NCBI RefSeq assembly: GCF_900128945.1
Contig: NZ_FQUD01000003.1
Coordinates: 620,001-684,000 of the forward strand
From: Chryseobacterium sp. OV279
GTDB taxonomy: Bacteria > Bacteroidota > Bacteroidia > Flavobacteriales > Weeksellaceae
Direction: 5' to 3'
Length of the DNA stretch: 64,000 nt
Shown: positions 15,879-24,039 of the stretch, one piece after another
How positions within the stretch are numbered: the first letter of the stretch is position 1
How the letters are laid out: each line of letters starts with the position of its first letter
Notes under the pieces: generated by a model
Told to the model about the DNA's origin: nothing
Database searches by the model: none
Seen by the model: the letters and a program-made list of their open reading frames with translations, nothing else
Position numbers and translations under genes: made by a program

Positions 15879-16019
15879 AAATTTGACTACCTTTGTTCTT
15901 CTTAAAAAAGTGGTATTTCCGATTGAATGTATTAATTGAATCATTCATGATTAACAATTTGGAATGCATCTTATTTATTAATTCTATTCTTACATTTGAA
16001 ATCAAATTTTAATTCAACA

Positions 16020-17216
16020 ATGCAGGCGAGCAATACGAACGGTATTTCAAGAACGGTAATCTGGCTTATGGCCATCATATCGGGACTTGTGGTAGCCAAC
16101 AATTATTATAACCAGCCTTTACTGGCCCTTATTTCCGATGATCTCCATGTTTCTGAAAGTGCTGCAAGCCGGATTTCTGTACTGACACAGATAGGATATG
16201 CATTGGGTCTGTTACTGCTCGTACCTTTGGGAGATAAATTTTTCCGTAAAAAACTTATTCTGATTGATCTGTTTTTAGTTTTCGGATCATTATTGTGGAT
16301 GACATTCGCGACTCAACTATGGATGCTGTACGCAGCCAGCCTGTTGATTGGAGCTACTTCTGTAATCCCTCAGTTATTTATACCAATCGCCGCTGAATTG
16401 TCCTCAGATAAAGAAAAATCTTCCAATATCGGAGTCGTAATGTCCGGATTGTTGTTAGGAATTCTTTTATCCCGTTTTATCGGTGGAATTGTTGGCGATG
16501 TATGGGGTTGGAGAGCGATGTTCGGCATTGCGGCAGGACTGATGATTCTGGTTTGGATTGCGGTTTACAAAATGTTACCTGAAATGCAGCCAAATTTTAA
16601 AGGAACTTACAGAGAATTGATGAAATCTGTAGCTCATCTGGCTAAAACACAACCTATTCTGCAGCTGGCTTCATTCCGTGGCGCGATGGCATTCGGATCT
16701 ATGTGTGCCTTATTTACAACCTTGGTCTTTCATATGGAAAAACCTCCTTTTAATGCAGGATCTTCCGTAGTGGGAAGTTTCGGACTGGCCGGAGCTGTGG
16801 GCGCACTGGCAGCCGCAAAAGTGGGAAAACTTCAGAAATATCTGGACATTAACCGAATTATATTATATTCACTTTTTATTGTGGTAGGAAGCTGGGCTTT
16901 CACTTATTTTGCGGGTGAAACGTATTGGGGACTAATCGTTGGTGTTATTCTGGTGGATCTTGGCGTACAGTCAAGCCACATCATGAACCAGACTAACTAT
17001 TTTTTAATTAAATCCAATGCGGTCAACAGGTTAAATACCGTTTATATGGTTTCCTATTTTATTGGCGGATCACTCGGAACATGGCTGGCTTCTGTGGCCT
17101 GGCAATATGCTCAATGGTCTGGAGTCTGCTTGGTAGGGGCATCTTTCGGGTTGCTTGCGATCATTGCTCACGTTCTGTTTTGCAACAAAGTCAATGCGTC
17201 TCAACCTAAACCTTAG
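16020..17216 (+). CDS. MFS transporter
   Basis: A 398-residue inner-membrane major facilitator with about 12 hydrophobic segments, starting at VIWLMAIISGLVVANNYYNQPLL. The PLLALIS and RIGYALGLLLLVPLGDKF-like segments around helices 1-2 resemble drug or small-solute efflux permeases (DHA1-like). The ATG at 16020 is preferred over an in-frame TTG at 15996. The 3' end overlaps the convergent HxlR gene by 11 bp. The substrate is unknown; the neighbouring HxlR and Nudix regulators suggest an inducible export system. Confidence 0.85.
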   Translation: MQASNTNGISRTVIWLMAIISGLVVANNYYNQPLLALISDDLHVSESAASRISVLTQIGYALGLLLLVPLGDKFFRKKLILIDLFLVFGSLLWMTFATQLWMLYAASLLIGATSVIPQLFIPIAAELSSDKEKSSNIGVVMSGLLLGILLSRFIGGIVGDVWGWRAMFGIAAGLMILVWIAVYKMLPEMQPNFKGTYRELMKSVAHLAKTQPILQLASFRGAMAFGSMCALFTTLVFHMEKPPFNAGSSVVGSFGLAGAVGALAAAKVGKLQKYLDINRIILYSLFIVVGSWAFTYFAGETYWGLIVGVILVDLGVQSSHIMNQTNYFLIKSNAVNRLNTVYMVSYFIGGSLGTWLASVAWQYAQWSGVCLVGASFGLLAIIAHVLFCNKVNASQPKP

Positions 17217-17586
17217 CCTCAACTTCACTGCTTTGAACTAAGTCTCTGTGCTTATTTCCCCATTTTTCCAGGTCTTCCCAGATCGGGATCAGCTCCCGTG
17301 CTATATTCGTAAGCTCATAGTCTACTCTTGGTGGAACTTCTGCATGTACGGTTCGTTTAACCAACCCTTCTTTTTCAAGTTCTCTCAGCTGTAAAGTAAG
17401 CATCCGTTCAGTGATTCCGCAGATCCGGTCTCTGACTTCACTGAAACGCAGTTTTCCGTCTTTCAATCTGTTTAAAATCAAAAGTTTCCATCTTCCACCG
17501 ATTTTGCAGACCGCATAAGACAGATCACATTCCTGTATGTACTTTTTATTGATGTTGTTCGTCGAATTTTCCTTTATTTTCCCCAT
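17206..17586 (-). CDS. HxlR family transcriptional regulator
   Basis: A 126-residue winged-helix regulator with the HxlR signature: CDLSYAVCKIGGRWKLLIL, the recognition region RFSEVRDRICGITERMLTLQ, then the wing with PRVDYELT. The family often responds to reactive electrophiles or oxidants through the conserved N-terminal cysteine, here in QECDLSYAV, with a second cysteine close by. It is divergent from the alpha/beta-hydrolase/MFS pair at 17746-19859, and the intergenic palindrome at 17619-17628 is a likely operator. Its 3' end overlaps the MFS gene. Confidence 0.9.
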   Translation of the reverse strand: MGKIKENSTNNINKKYIQECDLSYAVCKIGGRWKLLILNRLKDGKLRFSEVRDRICGITERMLTLQLRELEKEGLVKRTVHAEVPPRVDYELTNIARELIPIWEDLEKWGNKHRDLVQSSEVEAKV

Positions 17587-17618
17587 AGCTTACAAATTTG
17601 TTAGTACCATACAATTCG

Positions 17619-17628
17619 CTGTATACAG
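17619..17628. promoter_or_regulatory. Palindrome CTGTATACAG, candidate HxlR operator
   Basis: A perfect 10-bp palindrome 33 bp upstream of the HxlR start and 118 bp upstream of the hydrolase start. A related TAGTACCATACAA sequence sits beside it. Its place between divergent genes is the usual position for an HxlR operator, but no experimental consensus supports it. Confidence 0.35.
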
Positions 17629-17745
17629 TGCAAATGTAAGGTTTGAAAATTAATTTTGTCCTTAGAAACTGAAAATAACAATCAGTTTGGGAATAATAGC
17701 GCTCAGGTTCCCTTGAAAATAGTATTAACAGTAAAATTTAAAAAA

Positions 17746-18690
17746 ATGGAATTTATATCACCCATCAAACAAATCATCAGTCATTTAGAAAAAATACAGT
17801 CATTCAATGTACAGAATCCATTAGATGATACCCGAAAATATCTTGATACGATGTCGCTTCAGCTCAACGGGAAAAAAGAATCCGTTGCAATGATCGAAGA
17901 ACTGAGTATTCCTATCAAAAACCACCAGATCCCGATCCGTATTTACCGCCCGAAAGGAAAAACAGCTCAGAAATCATCAGCAATTGTCTATATACATGGC
18001 GGATGGTTTATTGCCGGTGGTTTTGAAACCCATGATGCTGTAGTTCGTAAACTGGCCAATAAAACAGGATCAGCAGTGATATTCGTAGATTACCGTTTAG
18101 CCCCGGAACATCCTTTTCCTGCGGGATTAAATGACTCCATTGCTGCCGTAAAATGGGTGGCTGACCATGCAGAATCTCTGGGAATTGATAAAAATCAGAT
18201 CGGAATTGTGGGCGACAGTGCCGGTGGAGCTCTTGCAGCCAGCGTTTCCACACAGGTTGGAGAACTTCTGAAGTTTCAGATACTGATCTATCCGGCAGCG
18301 GATAATCAGCTTAATACAAAATCATGGGAAATCTATGAAACAGGCCCGGTTTTAAATAAAGAAGGCGGTATCCAGGCCTGGAACTGGTATTATCCTGATG
18401 GTAAAAACAATCCGGATCCATTAGCGGTTCCTGTACTGATAACAGATTTTAAAAACACGCCATCTACATTGGTTCTTATTGCTGAACATGATGCTTTAAG
18501 AGACGAAGGAGAATTGTTAGCAAAGCATATGCAAGATGCCGGGATTTCTGTTCGTACCAGTTTTTACAAAGATATGGTCCATGGTTTTATGCATATGGGA
18601 GAAGTATTGAATGAAGTAGAGCAGGCAGCCAATGAAATGACAGCTTTTGCCCATCAACACCTTGAAATAGCTGTAGAAAAAGAATCATGA
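17746..18690 (+). CDS. Alpha/beta hydrolase (hormone-sensitive-lipase-like esterase)
   Basis: A 314-residue esterase of the HSL/GDXG family. Oxyanion-hole segment VYIHGGWFIAGG (HGGW in place of the usual HGGG), nucleophile motif GDSAGG, acid in AEHDALRDEG and catalytic histidine in MVHGFMHMG are all present. The ATG at 17746 is preferred over an in-frame TTG at 17656, because the extra residues have no family similarity. It overlaps the next MFS gene by 4 bp (ATGA), implying co-transcription, and is divergent from the HxlR regulator, which probably controls it. It is likely cytoplasmic. Confidence 0.87.
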   Translation: MEFISPIKQIISHLEKIQSFNVQNPLDDTRKYLDTMSLQLNGKKESVAMIEELSIPIKNHQIPIRIYRPKGKTAQKSSAIVYIHGGWFIAGGFETHDAVVRKLANKTGSAVIFVDYRLAPEHPFPAGLNDSIAAVKWVADHAESLGIDKNQIGIVGDSAGGALAASVSTQVGELLKFQILIYPAADNQLNTKSWEIYETGPVLNKEGGIQAWNWYYPDGKNNPDPLAVPVLITDFKNTPSTLVLIAEHDALRDEGELLAKHMQDAGISVRTSFYKDMVHGFMHMGEVLNEVEQAANEMTAFAHQHLEIAVEKES

Positions 18691-19859
18691 AAAAGTATGC
18701 CTACATCGGATGCTTAGGATTCATTGCAGTCATTACTACAGAATTCGGAGTGATAGGAATCCTGCCACAGATTGCAGAACATTATCAGATAGGAATTGAC
18801 AAAGCCGGTTGGCTGCTCAGTGCTTTTGCGCTGATTATTGCATTAACGGGGCCTTTTATGACTTTGCTGATGTCCGGATTTGACCGTAAAAAAATGATGT
18901 TGACCGCGATTGCTATCTTCCTGTTTACGGCTGTGGTTTCGGCGATGTCGCCACCCTTTTGGCTTCTGATGCTGGTGAGAATACTTCCTGCATTTTTACA
19001 GCCGGTCTATATTGCCACGGCTTTGTCTGTCGCAGTCTCCGATGCAGATCAAAAACAGGCGAATAAGTTGATGGGCATTGTCTTTATCGGGGTAGCTCTG
19101 GCTATGGTGACTACCGTTCCTTTTGCGACGTGGCTGGCCAGTGTATGGATATGGGAATCTTCATTCATCGTTCAGGGGATTGTGAGTACAGTAGCTTTAG
19201 CCGTGATCTATCTGTTACTTCCTCCAATGCCGGTACAGGAAAAGAAATCTTATAAAAGCCAGCTTACCATTCTGACTAAACCCACATTTGTCATCAGTAC
19301 AGCCATGAATTTCTTCATGATCACTGCCTGGTTTTCTACCTACAGTTATTTTGCAGACTATCTGAATAAAGCCAAAGGAATGGATGGAACGATGGTTAGT
19401 TACATGCTTTTTCTGTTCGGAATTATTGGTGTGTTTTCAAACTGGATTGCGGGAAAAATGTTGAGCTGGAATGTCTCGAAAACGACCGCTCTGTTCCTTT
19501 CCGGGACTGTCATTATGCCGTTCTTACTGTATTTTTCCGGAGACAGTCTGTCTGCCAATATCATCAGTATTGCAGTTTGGGGTTTTCTGTATTCACCAAG
19601 TTTTCAGAATGCGTCCACCTACATGATTTCTTCCGTCCCGGATTCTCTTGAATTTGCCAATAGTTTAGCAACTTCTTTTGGAAACCTCGGAGTAACTCTG
19701 GGAACAACCTTGGGAGGATGGATGATTGTGGCTAAAGGAGCTTCATACAATCCGTGGATAGGCCTTGTATTTGGAACTTTAGCATTTTTGATGATCGTCC
19801 TGAGAAGTATTTTGGAGAAAAGAGCTGCAAAGGAGAAGATCATTATTCCGTGTCCGTAA
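18687..19859 (+). CDS. MFS transporter, drug efflux type
   Basis: A 390-residue, 12-helix major facilitator. The N-terminus (ITTEFGVIGILPQIAEHY) matches the arabinose-efflux-like/DHA1 group, where TEF-x-x-x-G-x-LP is conserved. The loop 2-3 motif is SGFDRKKMM. It overlaps the hydrolase gene by 4 bp and was probably induced together with it under the divergent HxlR regulator, suggesting export of a compound (or product) linked to the esterase. The gene is followed 84 bp later by the DsbA-family gene. Confidence 0.86.
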   Translation: MKKYAYIGCLGFIAVITTEFGVIGILPQIAEHYQIGIDKAGWLLSAFALIIALTGPFMTLLMSGFDRKKMMLTAIAIFLFTAVVSAMSPPFWLLMLVRILPAFLQPVYIATALSVAVSDADQKQANKLMGIVFIGVALAMVTTVPFATWLASVWIWESSFIVQGIVSTVALAVIYLLLPPMPVQEKKSYKSQLTILTKPTFVISTAMNFFMITAWFSTYSYFADYLNKAKGMDGTMVSYMLFLFGIIGVFSNWIAGKMLSWNVSKTTALFLSGTVIMPFLLYFSGDSLSANIISIAVWGFLYSPSFQNASTYMISSVPDSLEFANSLATSFGNLGVTLGTTLGGWMIVAKGASYNPWIGLVFGTLAFLMIVLRSILEKRAAKEKIIIPCP

Positions 19860-19943
19860 TATATTGTAACAAATTTTGTTACATTGGCGAAAAGCAGTAA
19901 TTTTGATGGATTAATAATTTCATCAAGAATTAAAACAAAAAAA

Positions 19944-20645
19944 ATGAAAATAGAAATATGGTCGGATGTTATGTGTCCGTTCTGCTATATCGGAAAGAAT
20001 AATTTTGAGCAGGCTCTTGAAAAACTGCCGTTTAAAGACGAAATCGAAGTAGAGTGGAAGAGCTTCCAGTTAGATCCTAGTTTAGATGCTTCAAAGCCTC
20101 AGAATACCGTTGAATATTTTAAAGAGAAAAAAGGTTTTCCTGCAGAACAGGCATCCCAGATGATTGGTCAGGTGGCTCAGATGGGGAAAAGTGCCGGAAT
20201 TGATTTTAATTTTGAAAAAGCCTTGATCATCAATACATTCACAGAACACAAACTGCTTCATCTTGCTAAAAAATACGGTAAGTCCAATGAAATGGAAGAA
20301 GCTCTTTTCATTGCTCATTTTACCGACGGAAAAAATGTTGGGGATATAGAAGAACTTGTTTCTCTTGCTGAGAATTTAGGGATTGATAAGGATGAGGCGA
20401 GACAGGCTTTAACGTCCAATGAGTTTGATTCTGAAATTAACCAGGATATCCAGGAGGCTAAAAACAATGGTATTTCAAGCGTTCCTTTCTTTGTTCTGAA
20501 TGGAAAATATGCTGTATCGGGAGCACAACCTGCTGAAGTTTTTGCAGATGCACTTCAACAGACATATAAAGAAACCGTAAGCCCGTTTAAAGATCTTTCA
20601 AAAGAAGGTGGTGCATCTTGTGATACGGATGGATGCAGTGTCTAA
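19944..20645 (+). CDS. DsbA family oxidoreductase (FrnE-like)
   Basis: A 233-residue thioredoxin-fold protein. The active site CPFC appears in SDVMCPFCYIGKNNFEQAL, and the cis-Pro loop SSVPFFVLNGKYAVSGAQP closes the fold. The helical insert with EHKLLHLAKKYGKSNEM is typical of FrnE/2-hydroxychromene isomerase-like DsbA proteins. There is no signal peptide, so it is cytoplasmic. A C-terminal cysteine pair (SCDTDGCSV) is common in this group. The ATG at 19944 is chosen over an upstream in-frame TTG. Followed by a terminator. Confidence 0.87.
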   Translation: MKIEIWSDVMCPFCYIGKNNFEQALEKLPFKDEIEVEWKSFQLDPSLDASKPQNTVEYFKEKKGFPAEQASQMIGQVAQMGKSAGIDFNFEKALIINTFTEHKLLHLAKKYGKSNEMEEALFIAHFTDGKNVGDIEELVSLAENLGIDKDEARQALTSNEFDSEINQDIQEAKNNGISSVPFFVLNGKYAVSGAQPAEVFADALQQTYKETVSPFKDLSKEGGASCDTDGCSV

Positions 20646-20792
20646 TAATGTATGGAAGTCTGAAGCTGGAAGAGGGAAGTTATTGAGGTTCAAAATACAG
20701 AATGACAATACCGTTTTATTAAATTTTTAAGGTTAATTCCTTAAATCGCTAAAGTTGCCTGCCTGTTCCAACTTCCTGATTAGGTTAAATTT

Positions 20793-20887
20793 TTAACCAC
20801 AAATAACACTAATAGATTCACGAATGTCACTATTGAATGTCAGCAACATTCGTGGAATTTGTGAAAAAGATTAGTGACATTAGTGTT
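20793..20887. repeat. Interspersed nested-hairpin repeat, copy 1
   Basis: AACACTAAT at 20805-20813 pairs with ATTAGTGTT at 20879-20887, and CACGAATGT at 20819-20827 pairs with ACATTCGTG at 20846-20854, forming a long hairpin. The 18-mer TTAACCACAAATAACACT at 20793-20810 recurs exactly, inverted, at 58656-58673, and the 16-mer at 20798-20813 recurs inverted at 58721-58736. Confidence 0.75.
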
Positions 20888-20920
20888 TTCAATGAAAAAT
20901 AATTTAGCATATTCAGTATA

Positions 20921-20949
20921 AAAACACCTCAAACCGGGGTGTTTTTTTT
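20921..20949 (+). terminator. Terminator of the DsbA-family gene
   Basis: AAAACACCTC at 20921-20930 pairs with GGGGTGTTTT at 20936-20945 (one wobble), continuing into a run of T. It is 275 bp after the DsbA-family stop. Confidence 0.65.
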
Positions 20950-21032
20950 GTTCAGTACAGATTATAAAAAACAGGAAAAAGGTTCCCGTTTTAGCCGTTC
21001 AATGCTTATTTTTGTTTAAATATTTATGTTCA

Positions 21033-21611
21033 ATGATAAAAATCAATACTGAAGCTCATTATCCGGTTTCTGAAACGCTGTTTGTCTTTGCTTTGGATTC
21101 GGAAGCTGGAAAGGCTTTTGAAGGAAAAAATAAACTGGTTACAGGAATAGGAAAAGTAAATGCTGCAATTGAACTGACCAGAGAAATTCATTTAAGAAAA
21201 CCCAAACTGATCGTTAATCTGGGGTCTGCAGGAAGTAAAAGCTTCGGGAAAGGAGAAGTCGTTTGCTGTACAAAATTTATCCAGCGCGATATGGATGTGA
21301 GAGGTCTCGGCTTCAGTCTTTATGAAACTCCTTTATCCGGAATTCCGCCTGTTCTGGAATATGGCCTTCAGATGAATGGCCTGGAAGAAGGAATTTGCGG
21401 CAGCGGTGACAGTTTTGAGATGAATCATTCTGAAACGGAATATAATATTGTAGACATGGAAGCCTATCCGCTTGCACTCATTGCTAAGAAAGAGAACATC
21501 CCTTTCCTGTGCCTGAAATATATCTCCGACGATGCAGGAAGTGATGCCGCAGACGATTGGGCCATTCAGGTACATCTGGCTTCTGAAGCGTTTAAGAAAA
21601 TATTATTTTAA
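21033..21611 (+). CDS. Nucleosidase / nucleoside phosphorylase family protein
   Basis: A 192-residue protein of the PNP/UDP superfamily, probably a purine nucleosidase of the MTA/SAH type. The core has VNLGSAGSKSFGKGEVV, the substrate motif GSGDSF, and VDMEAYPLALIAKK, where the MEA glutamate contacts the ribose. The conserved Asp-bearing loop ISDDAGSDAADDW is near the C-terminus. It is somewhat shorter than MtnN (about 230 residues). The ATG at 21033 is preferred over TTG at 21012. It is followed after 12 bp by a GNAT gene and a Crp/Fnr gene. Confidence 0.8.
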   Translation: MIKINTEAHYPVSETLFVFALDSEAGKAFEGKNKLVTGIGKVNAAIELTREIHLRKPKLIVNLGSAGSKSFGKGEVVCCTKFIQRDMDVRGLGFSLYETPLSGIPPVLEYGLQMNGLEEGICGSGDSFEMNHSETEYNIVDMEAYPLALIAKKENIPFLCLKYISDDAGSDAADDWAIQVHLASEAFKKILF

Positions 21612-21623
21612 CAAAAAAGAAAT

Positions 21624-22148
21624 ATGGCATCTATTATCATTAATACAGCTTCACTTGAAGATTTGGAAACCATACAGAGTCTGGGTAGACAGACATTCTC
21701 CGAAACCTTTGCGGAAAGTAATTCCGAAGAGGCCATGAAAACGTATCTGGATGAAAGTTTCAGTACTGAAAAATTAAAATCAGAATTAGCCAATCCCGAC
21801 TCTCATTTCTTTATTGCCTGGGAAGAGGACAATGCTGTTGGCTATCTAAAATTGAACTCCGGAGCGGCACAAACTGAACTGAAGAATGATGATACTTCTC
21901 TGGAAATAGAACGTATTTACGTCAAAAAAAGCCACCACGGACAGAAAGTAGGACAATTACTGTATGATAAAGCTTTAGAAAGCGCTCAAAGTCTTAGCAA
22001 AAATTATCTTTGGCTAGGGGTCTGGGAAAAGAACCTGAGAGCACTGAGCTTTTACAGAAAAAATGGTTTTGAGGAATTTGGAAGTCATACTTTCACATTG
22101 GGAAATGATGATCAGACCGATCTGATGATGAAGAAAATTTTAGATTAA
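21624..22148 (+). CDS. GNAT family N-acetyltransferase
   Basis: A 174-residue acetyl-CoA-dependent acetyltransferase. The V-shaped cofactor site is read in IERIYVKKSHHGQKVGQLLYDKAL (Q-x-x-G-x-G/A), cut after the beta4 strand, and the C-terminal motif NLRALSFYRKNGF is typical. Relatives such as PaiA/spermidine-like acetyltransferases share this outline; the acceptor is unknown. It lies 12 bp from both neighbours' ends, in a probable operon with the nucleosidase and Crp/Fnr genes. Confidence 0.86.
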   Translation: MASIIINTASLEDLETIQSLGRQTFSETFAESNSEEAMKTYLDESFSTEKLKSELANPDSHFFIAWEEDNAVGYLKLNSGAAQTELKNDDTSLEIERIYVKKSHHGQKVGQLLYDKALESAQSLSKNYLWLGVWEKNLRALSFYRKNGFEEFGSHTFTLGNDDQTDLMMKKILD

Positions 22149-22160
22149 TAACCATCAGCT

Positions 22161-22730
22161 TTGAAAGAATTTTTAGAAGAAATCAATTCCTATTACCCAT
22201 TATCAGCAGAAACAGTTGAGGCTCTGATCAATATCTGTACTGAAGAAAAATTCAGTAAAAATGATCTTCTTCAGGAAGCCGGAACTGCCGCGAGATATTA
22301 TTACTTTATAAAATCTGGGCTGGTAGGGTATTATACTGTGGATGAACAGGGAGATTCTGTGTATAAAATTTTCTTTGAAGAAAAGAGTTTTGCAGCTTCT
22401 ACTGCAGCTGTAATCAAGGATAAACCCAGTGATTTTAATATTGTTGCCCTGGAAGACTGTTCGGTGATCAAATATCCGGCAAAGGCTTTCAGAGAGCTGA
22501 TCAACCGGTATCACGATTTGGCATTATTTCAAATCCATTATCTGGAAAAAAACTGGGTGGTAAAAAAAGAACCGCTGGAGATTTCTTTAAAACATGAAAC
22601 AGCCAAACGGCGCTATTTACAGTTATTGCAGAATAAACATCTTCATGACCGTCTTAAACAGCATCATATCGCCTCTTATCTGGGCATAACACCCACCCAG
22701 CTGAGCCGCATAAAAAAAGAAATAAACTGA
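22161..22730 (+). CDS. Crp/Fnr family transcriptional regulator
   Basis: A 189-residue regulator starting at TTG, which gives the full family length (sensor barrel 10-110, winged helix 145-189). The helix-turn-helix reads IASYLGITPTQLSRIKKEI. The recognition helix lacks the FNR-type E-T-x-S-R pair (here T-Q-L-S-R), so it probably reads a different operator from the other Crp/Fnr proteins in this window. It is the last gene after the nucleosidase and GNAT genes and is followed by a strong terminator. Confidence 0.87.
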   Translation: MKEFLEEINSYYPLSAETVEALINICTEEKFSKNDLLQEAGTAARYYYFIKSGLVGYYTVDEQGDSVYKIFFEEKSFAASTAAVIKDKPSDFNIVALEDCSVIKYPAKAFRELINRYHDLALFQIHYLEKNWVVKKEPLEISLKHETAKRRYLQLLQNKHLHDRLKQHHIASYLGITPTQLSRIKKEIN

Positions 22731-22731
22731 C

Positions 22732-22764
22732 AAAAGCTTCAACATATGTTGAGGCTTTTTTATT
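22732..22764 (+). terminator. Rho-independent terminator
   Basis: AAAAGCTTCAAC at 22732-22743 pairs with GTTGAGGCTTTT at 22748-22759 (one wobble), with a 4-nt loop and a T-rich tail. It is 1 bp after the Crp/Fnr stop. Confidence 0.85.
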
Positions 22765-22815
22765 TTATCGGCCGCATATTTGTACCGTAAATCAATAACA
22801 ATGGTATGGTAGCCA

Positions 22816-22859
22816 GCCACAACGTGGCGATTTAGCCTTAGATAGGATGCAGTCCTATC
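22816..22859. repeat. Double hairpin upstream of the esterase gene
   Basis: Two perfect stems: GCCAC-AAC-GTGGC at 22816-22828 and GATAGGA-TGCAG-TCCTATC at 22841-22859, ending 19 bp before the esterase ATG. There is no T-run, so they are not terminators. They could be an intergenic repeat element or part of the leader RNA. Confidence 0.5.
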
Positions 22860-22878
22860 AGATTTAAAATTATATCCT

Positions 22879-23691
22879 ATGAAAAATATAGTAAGCATTA
22901 TCTGTGTAATAACGGTATCTGCACAGCTTTCCGCACAGAAAATCATTCATAAAGAAGTGTTCAGTGCCAGAATGAATAAGAACATTAAAACCATTATCAT
23001 CACACCGGATGTCCAGCAGGGCGCAACTTATCCATCGGTTTATATTCTTCACGGGTACAGCGGAAATCCCGACAGAACGATCAAACAGGATATTCCGGAT
23101 CTGGTTCAGAAAGCACAGGAGTACAAGATGATCTATGTCTTGCCGGACGGAAATTTCAATTCATGGTACATAGACAGTCCGTTGATTAAGGATTCCCAGT
23201 ACCAGACTTTTATCGGGCAGGAGCTTGTAGATTTTGTCAATAAAAACTATCCTGTGAAAAACGACAGAAAATTCCGTGGTATCCTGGGCTGGAGCATGGG
23301 AGGTTATGGAGCTGTGAACATTGGTACGACCTACAATAAAACATTTGGTGTCGTAGGAAGCTCTTGCGGCGCTCTGGATCTGGCTTCATTTGGAGAAGGG
23401 TACATGAAGTATCAGGTAGATAAAGTGGCGGGCCCTGTAATTTCGTTAAATCCTAAATTTCTTACGGATAATAAGGTGAAAACAATGGCTTCGGCAGATC
23501 AGCAGTACATCTTTGACTGCGGGACAGAAGATACCCAGATGATCGGCATGAACAGAAATTTTCATAAAAAGCTGACTGATCTTAAGATTCCACATCTTTA
23601 TATTGAGTCCTTAGGAATCCATGATCCTAAATATTGGAGCAGATCTTTATCTGAGCAGCTGACTTTATTTGACCGATTTTTTAAGCCATAA
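22879..23691 (+). CDS. Secreted alpha/beta-hydrolase esterase (esterase D-like)
   Basis: A 270-residue hydrolase with an N-terminal signal peptide (MKNIVSIICVITVSAQLSAQ), so exported to the periplasm or outside. It has the putative-esterase (PF00756) fold: YILHGYSGNPDRT, nucleophile motif GWSMGGYGAVN, acid near DCGTEDTQM and histidine in LGIHDPKYW. Family members hydrolyse short acyl esters, feruloyl or siderophore esters. The substrate cannot be told from sequence. The leader carries two hairpins. Confidence 0.85.
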   Translation: MKNIVSIICVITVSAQLSAQKIIHKEVFSARMNKNIKTIIITPDVQQGATYPSVYILHGYSGNPDRTIKQDIPDLVQKAQEYKMIYVLPDGNFNSWYIDSPLIKDSQYQTFIGQELVDFVNKNYPVKNDRKFRGILGWSMGGYGAVNIGTTYNKTFGVVGSSCGALDLASFGEGYMKYQVDKVAGPVISLNPKFLTDNKVKTMASADQQYIFDCGTEDTQMIGMNRNFHKKLTDLKIPHLYIESLGIHDPKYWSRSLSEQLTLFDRFFKP

Positions 23692-23773
23692 TTGAGTTTA
23701 TATAAATTGCTGTATTTATCTTAATTATAGTGTTTTATGTTGTTTTATTTGAAGTTGAAATCCACGCTCCTAA

Positions 23774-23802
23774 CCATGTCAAGGTTCAAAACCTTGACAT
23801 GG
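23774..23802. repeat. Palindromic element, 11-7-11 type (second copy)
   Basis: CCATGTCAAGG and CCTTGACATGG are perfect inverted arms around TTCAAAA. Same architecture and core as 1970-1998, which differs by arm bases that remain complementary (compensatory changes). Confidence 0.75.
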
Positions 23803-23819
23803 CTAACAGGGTTCAAATC

Positions 23820-23950
23820 TTTAAACCATTAAGATGAATTAAGATGATAAGAATAGTTAAGAAAAATCAAATGATTTTTTTAAGCCATACCTTTAAAAGC
23901 GAAGCTCACCTTAATCATCTTAAAAACTTAAATGCTCTTAATGGTTTAAA
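23820..23950. repeat. 131-bp element with 14-bp inverted ends
   Basis: TTTAAACCATTAAG at 23820-23833 is the exact reverse complement of CTTAATGGTTTAAA at 23937-23950. Inner segments GAATTAAGATGAT and ATCATCTTAA extend the pairing. It resembles a non-autonomous palindromic intergenic element; no transposase is inside. Confidence 0.7.
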
Positions 23951-23962
23951 TATTTTTAAGGT

Positions 23963-23999
23963 TAAAAAAAATCCTTTTAAGCACAAAGCTTAAAAGGAT
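23963..23999 (-). terminator. Terminator of the 2OG dioxygenase gene
   Basis: ATCCTTTTAAGC at 23971-23982 and GCTTAAAAGGAT at 23988-23999 are perfect inverted arms. On the minus strand the hairpin is followed by eight T. It is 41 bp after the dioxygenase stop. Confidence 0.85.
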
Positions 24000-24039
24000 C
24001 CATCATAATTATTATCAAATAAATATCTAATAGAACATT

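Larger units (their letters stand above)
15582..16019. other. Divergent intergenic region with a tiny ORF and a terminator
   Basis: These 438 bp separate the Nudix regulator from the MFS gene. They hold a 21-codon ORF at 15778-15843 and a strong terminator at 15849-15878, both reading toward the MFS gene. Nothing else was recognised. Confidence 0.55.
20646..21032. other. Intergenic region with a long imperfect hairpin repeat
   Basis: No gene seen. This gap contains a repeat with nested inverted arms (20793-20887) and the terminator of the DsbA gene (20921-20949). The rest is AT-rich without recognisable signals. Confidence 0.55.
23692..24039. other. Convergent intergenic region made of palindromic repeats
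   Basis: These 348 bp hold an 11-7-11 palindrome (23774-23802), a 131-bp element with perfect 14-bp ends (23820-23950) and the minus-strand terminator of the dioxygenase gene (23963-23999). No coding potential seen. Confidence 0.6.
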
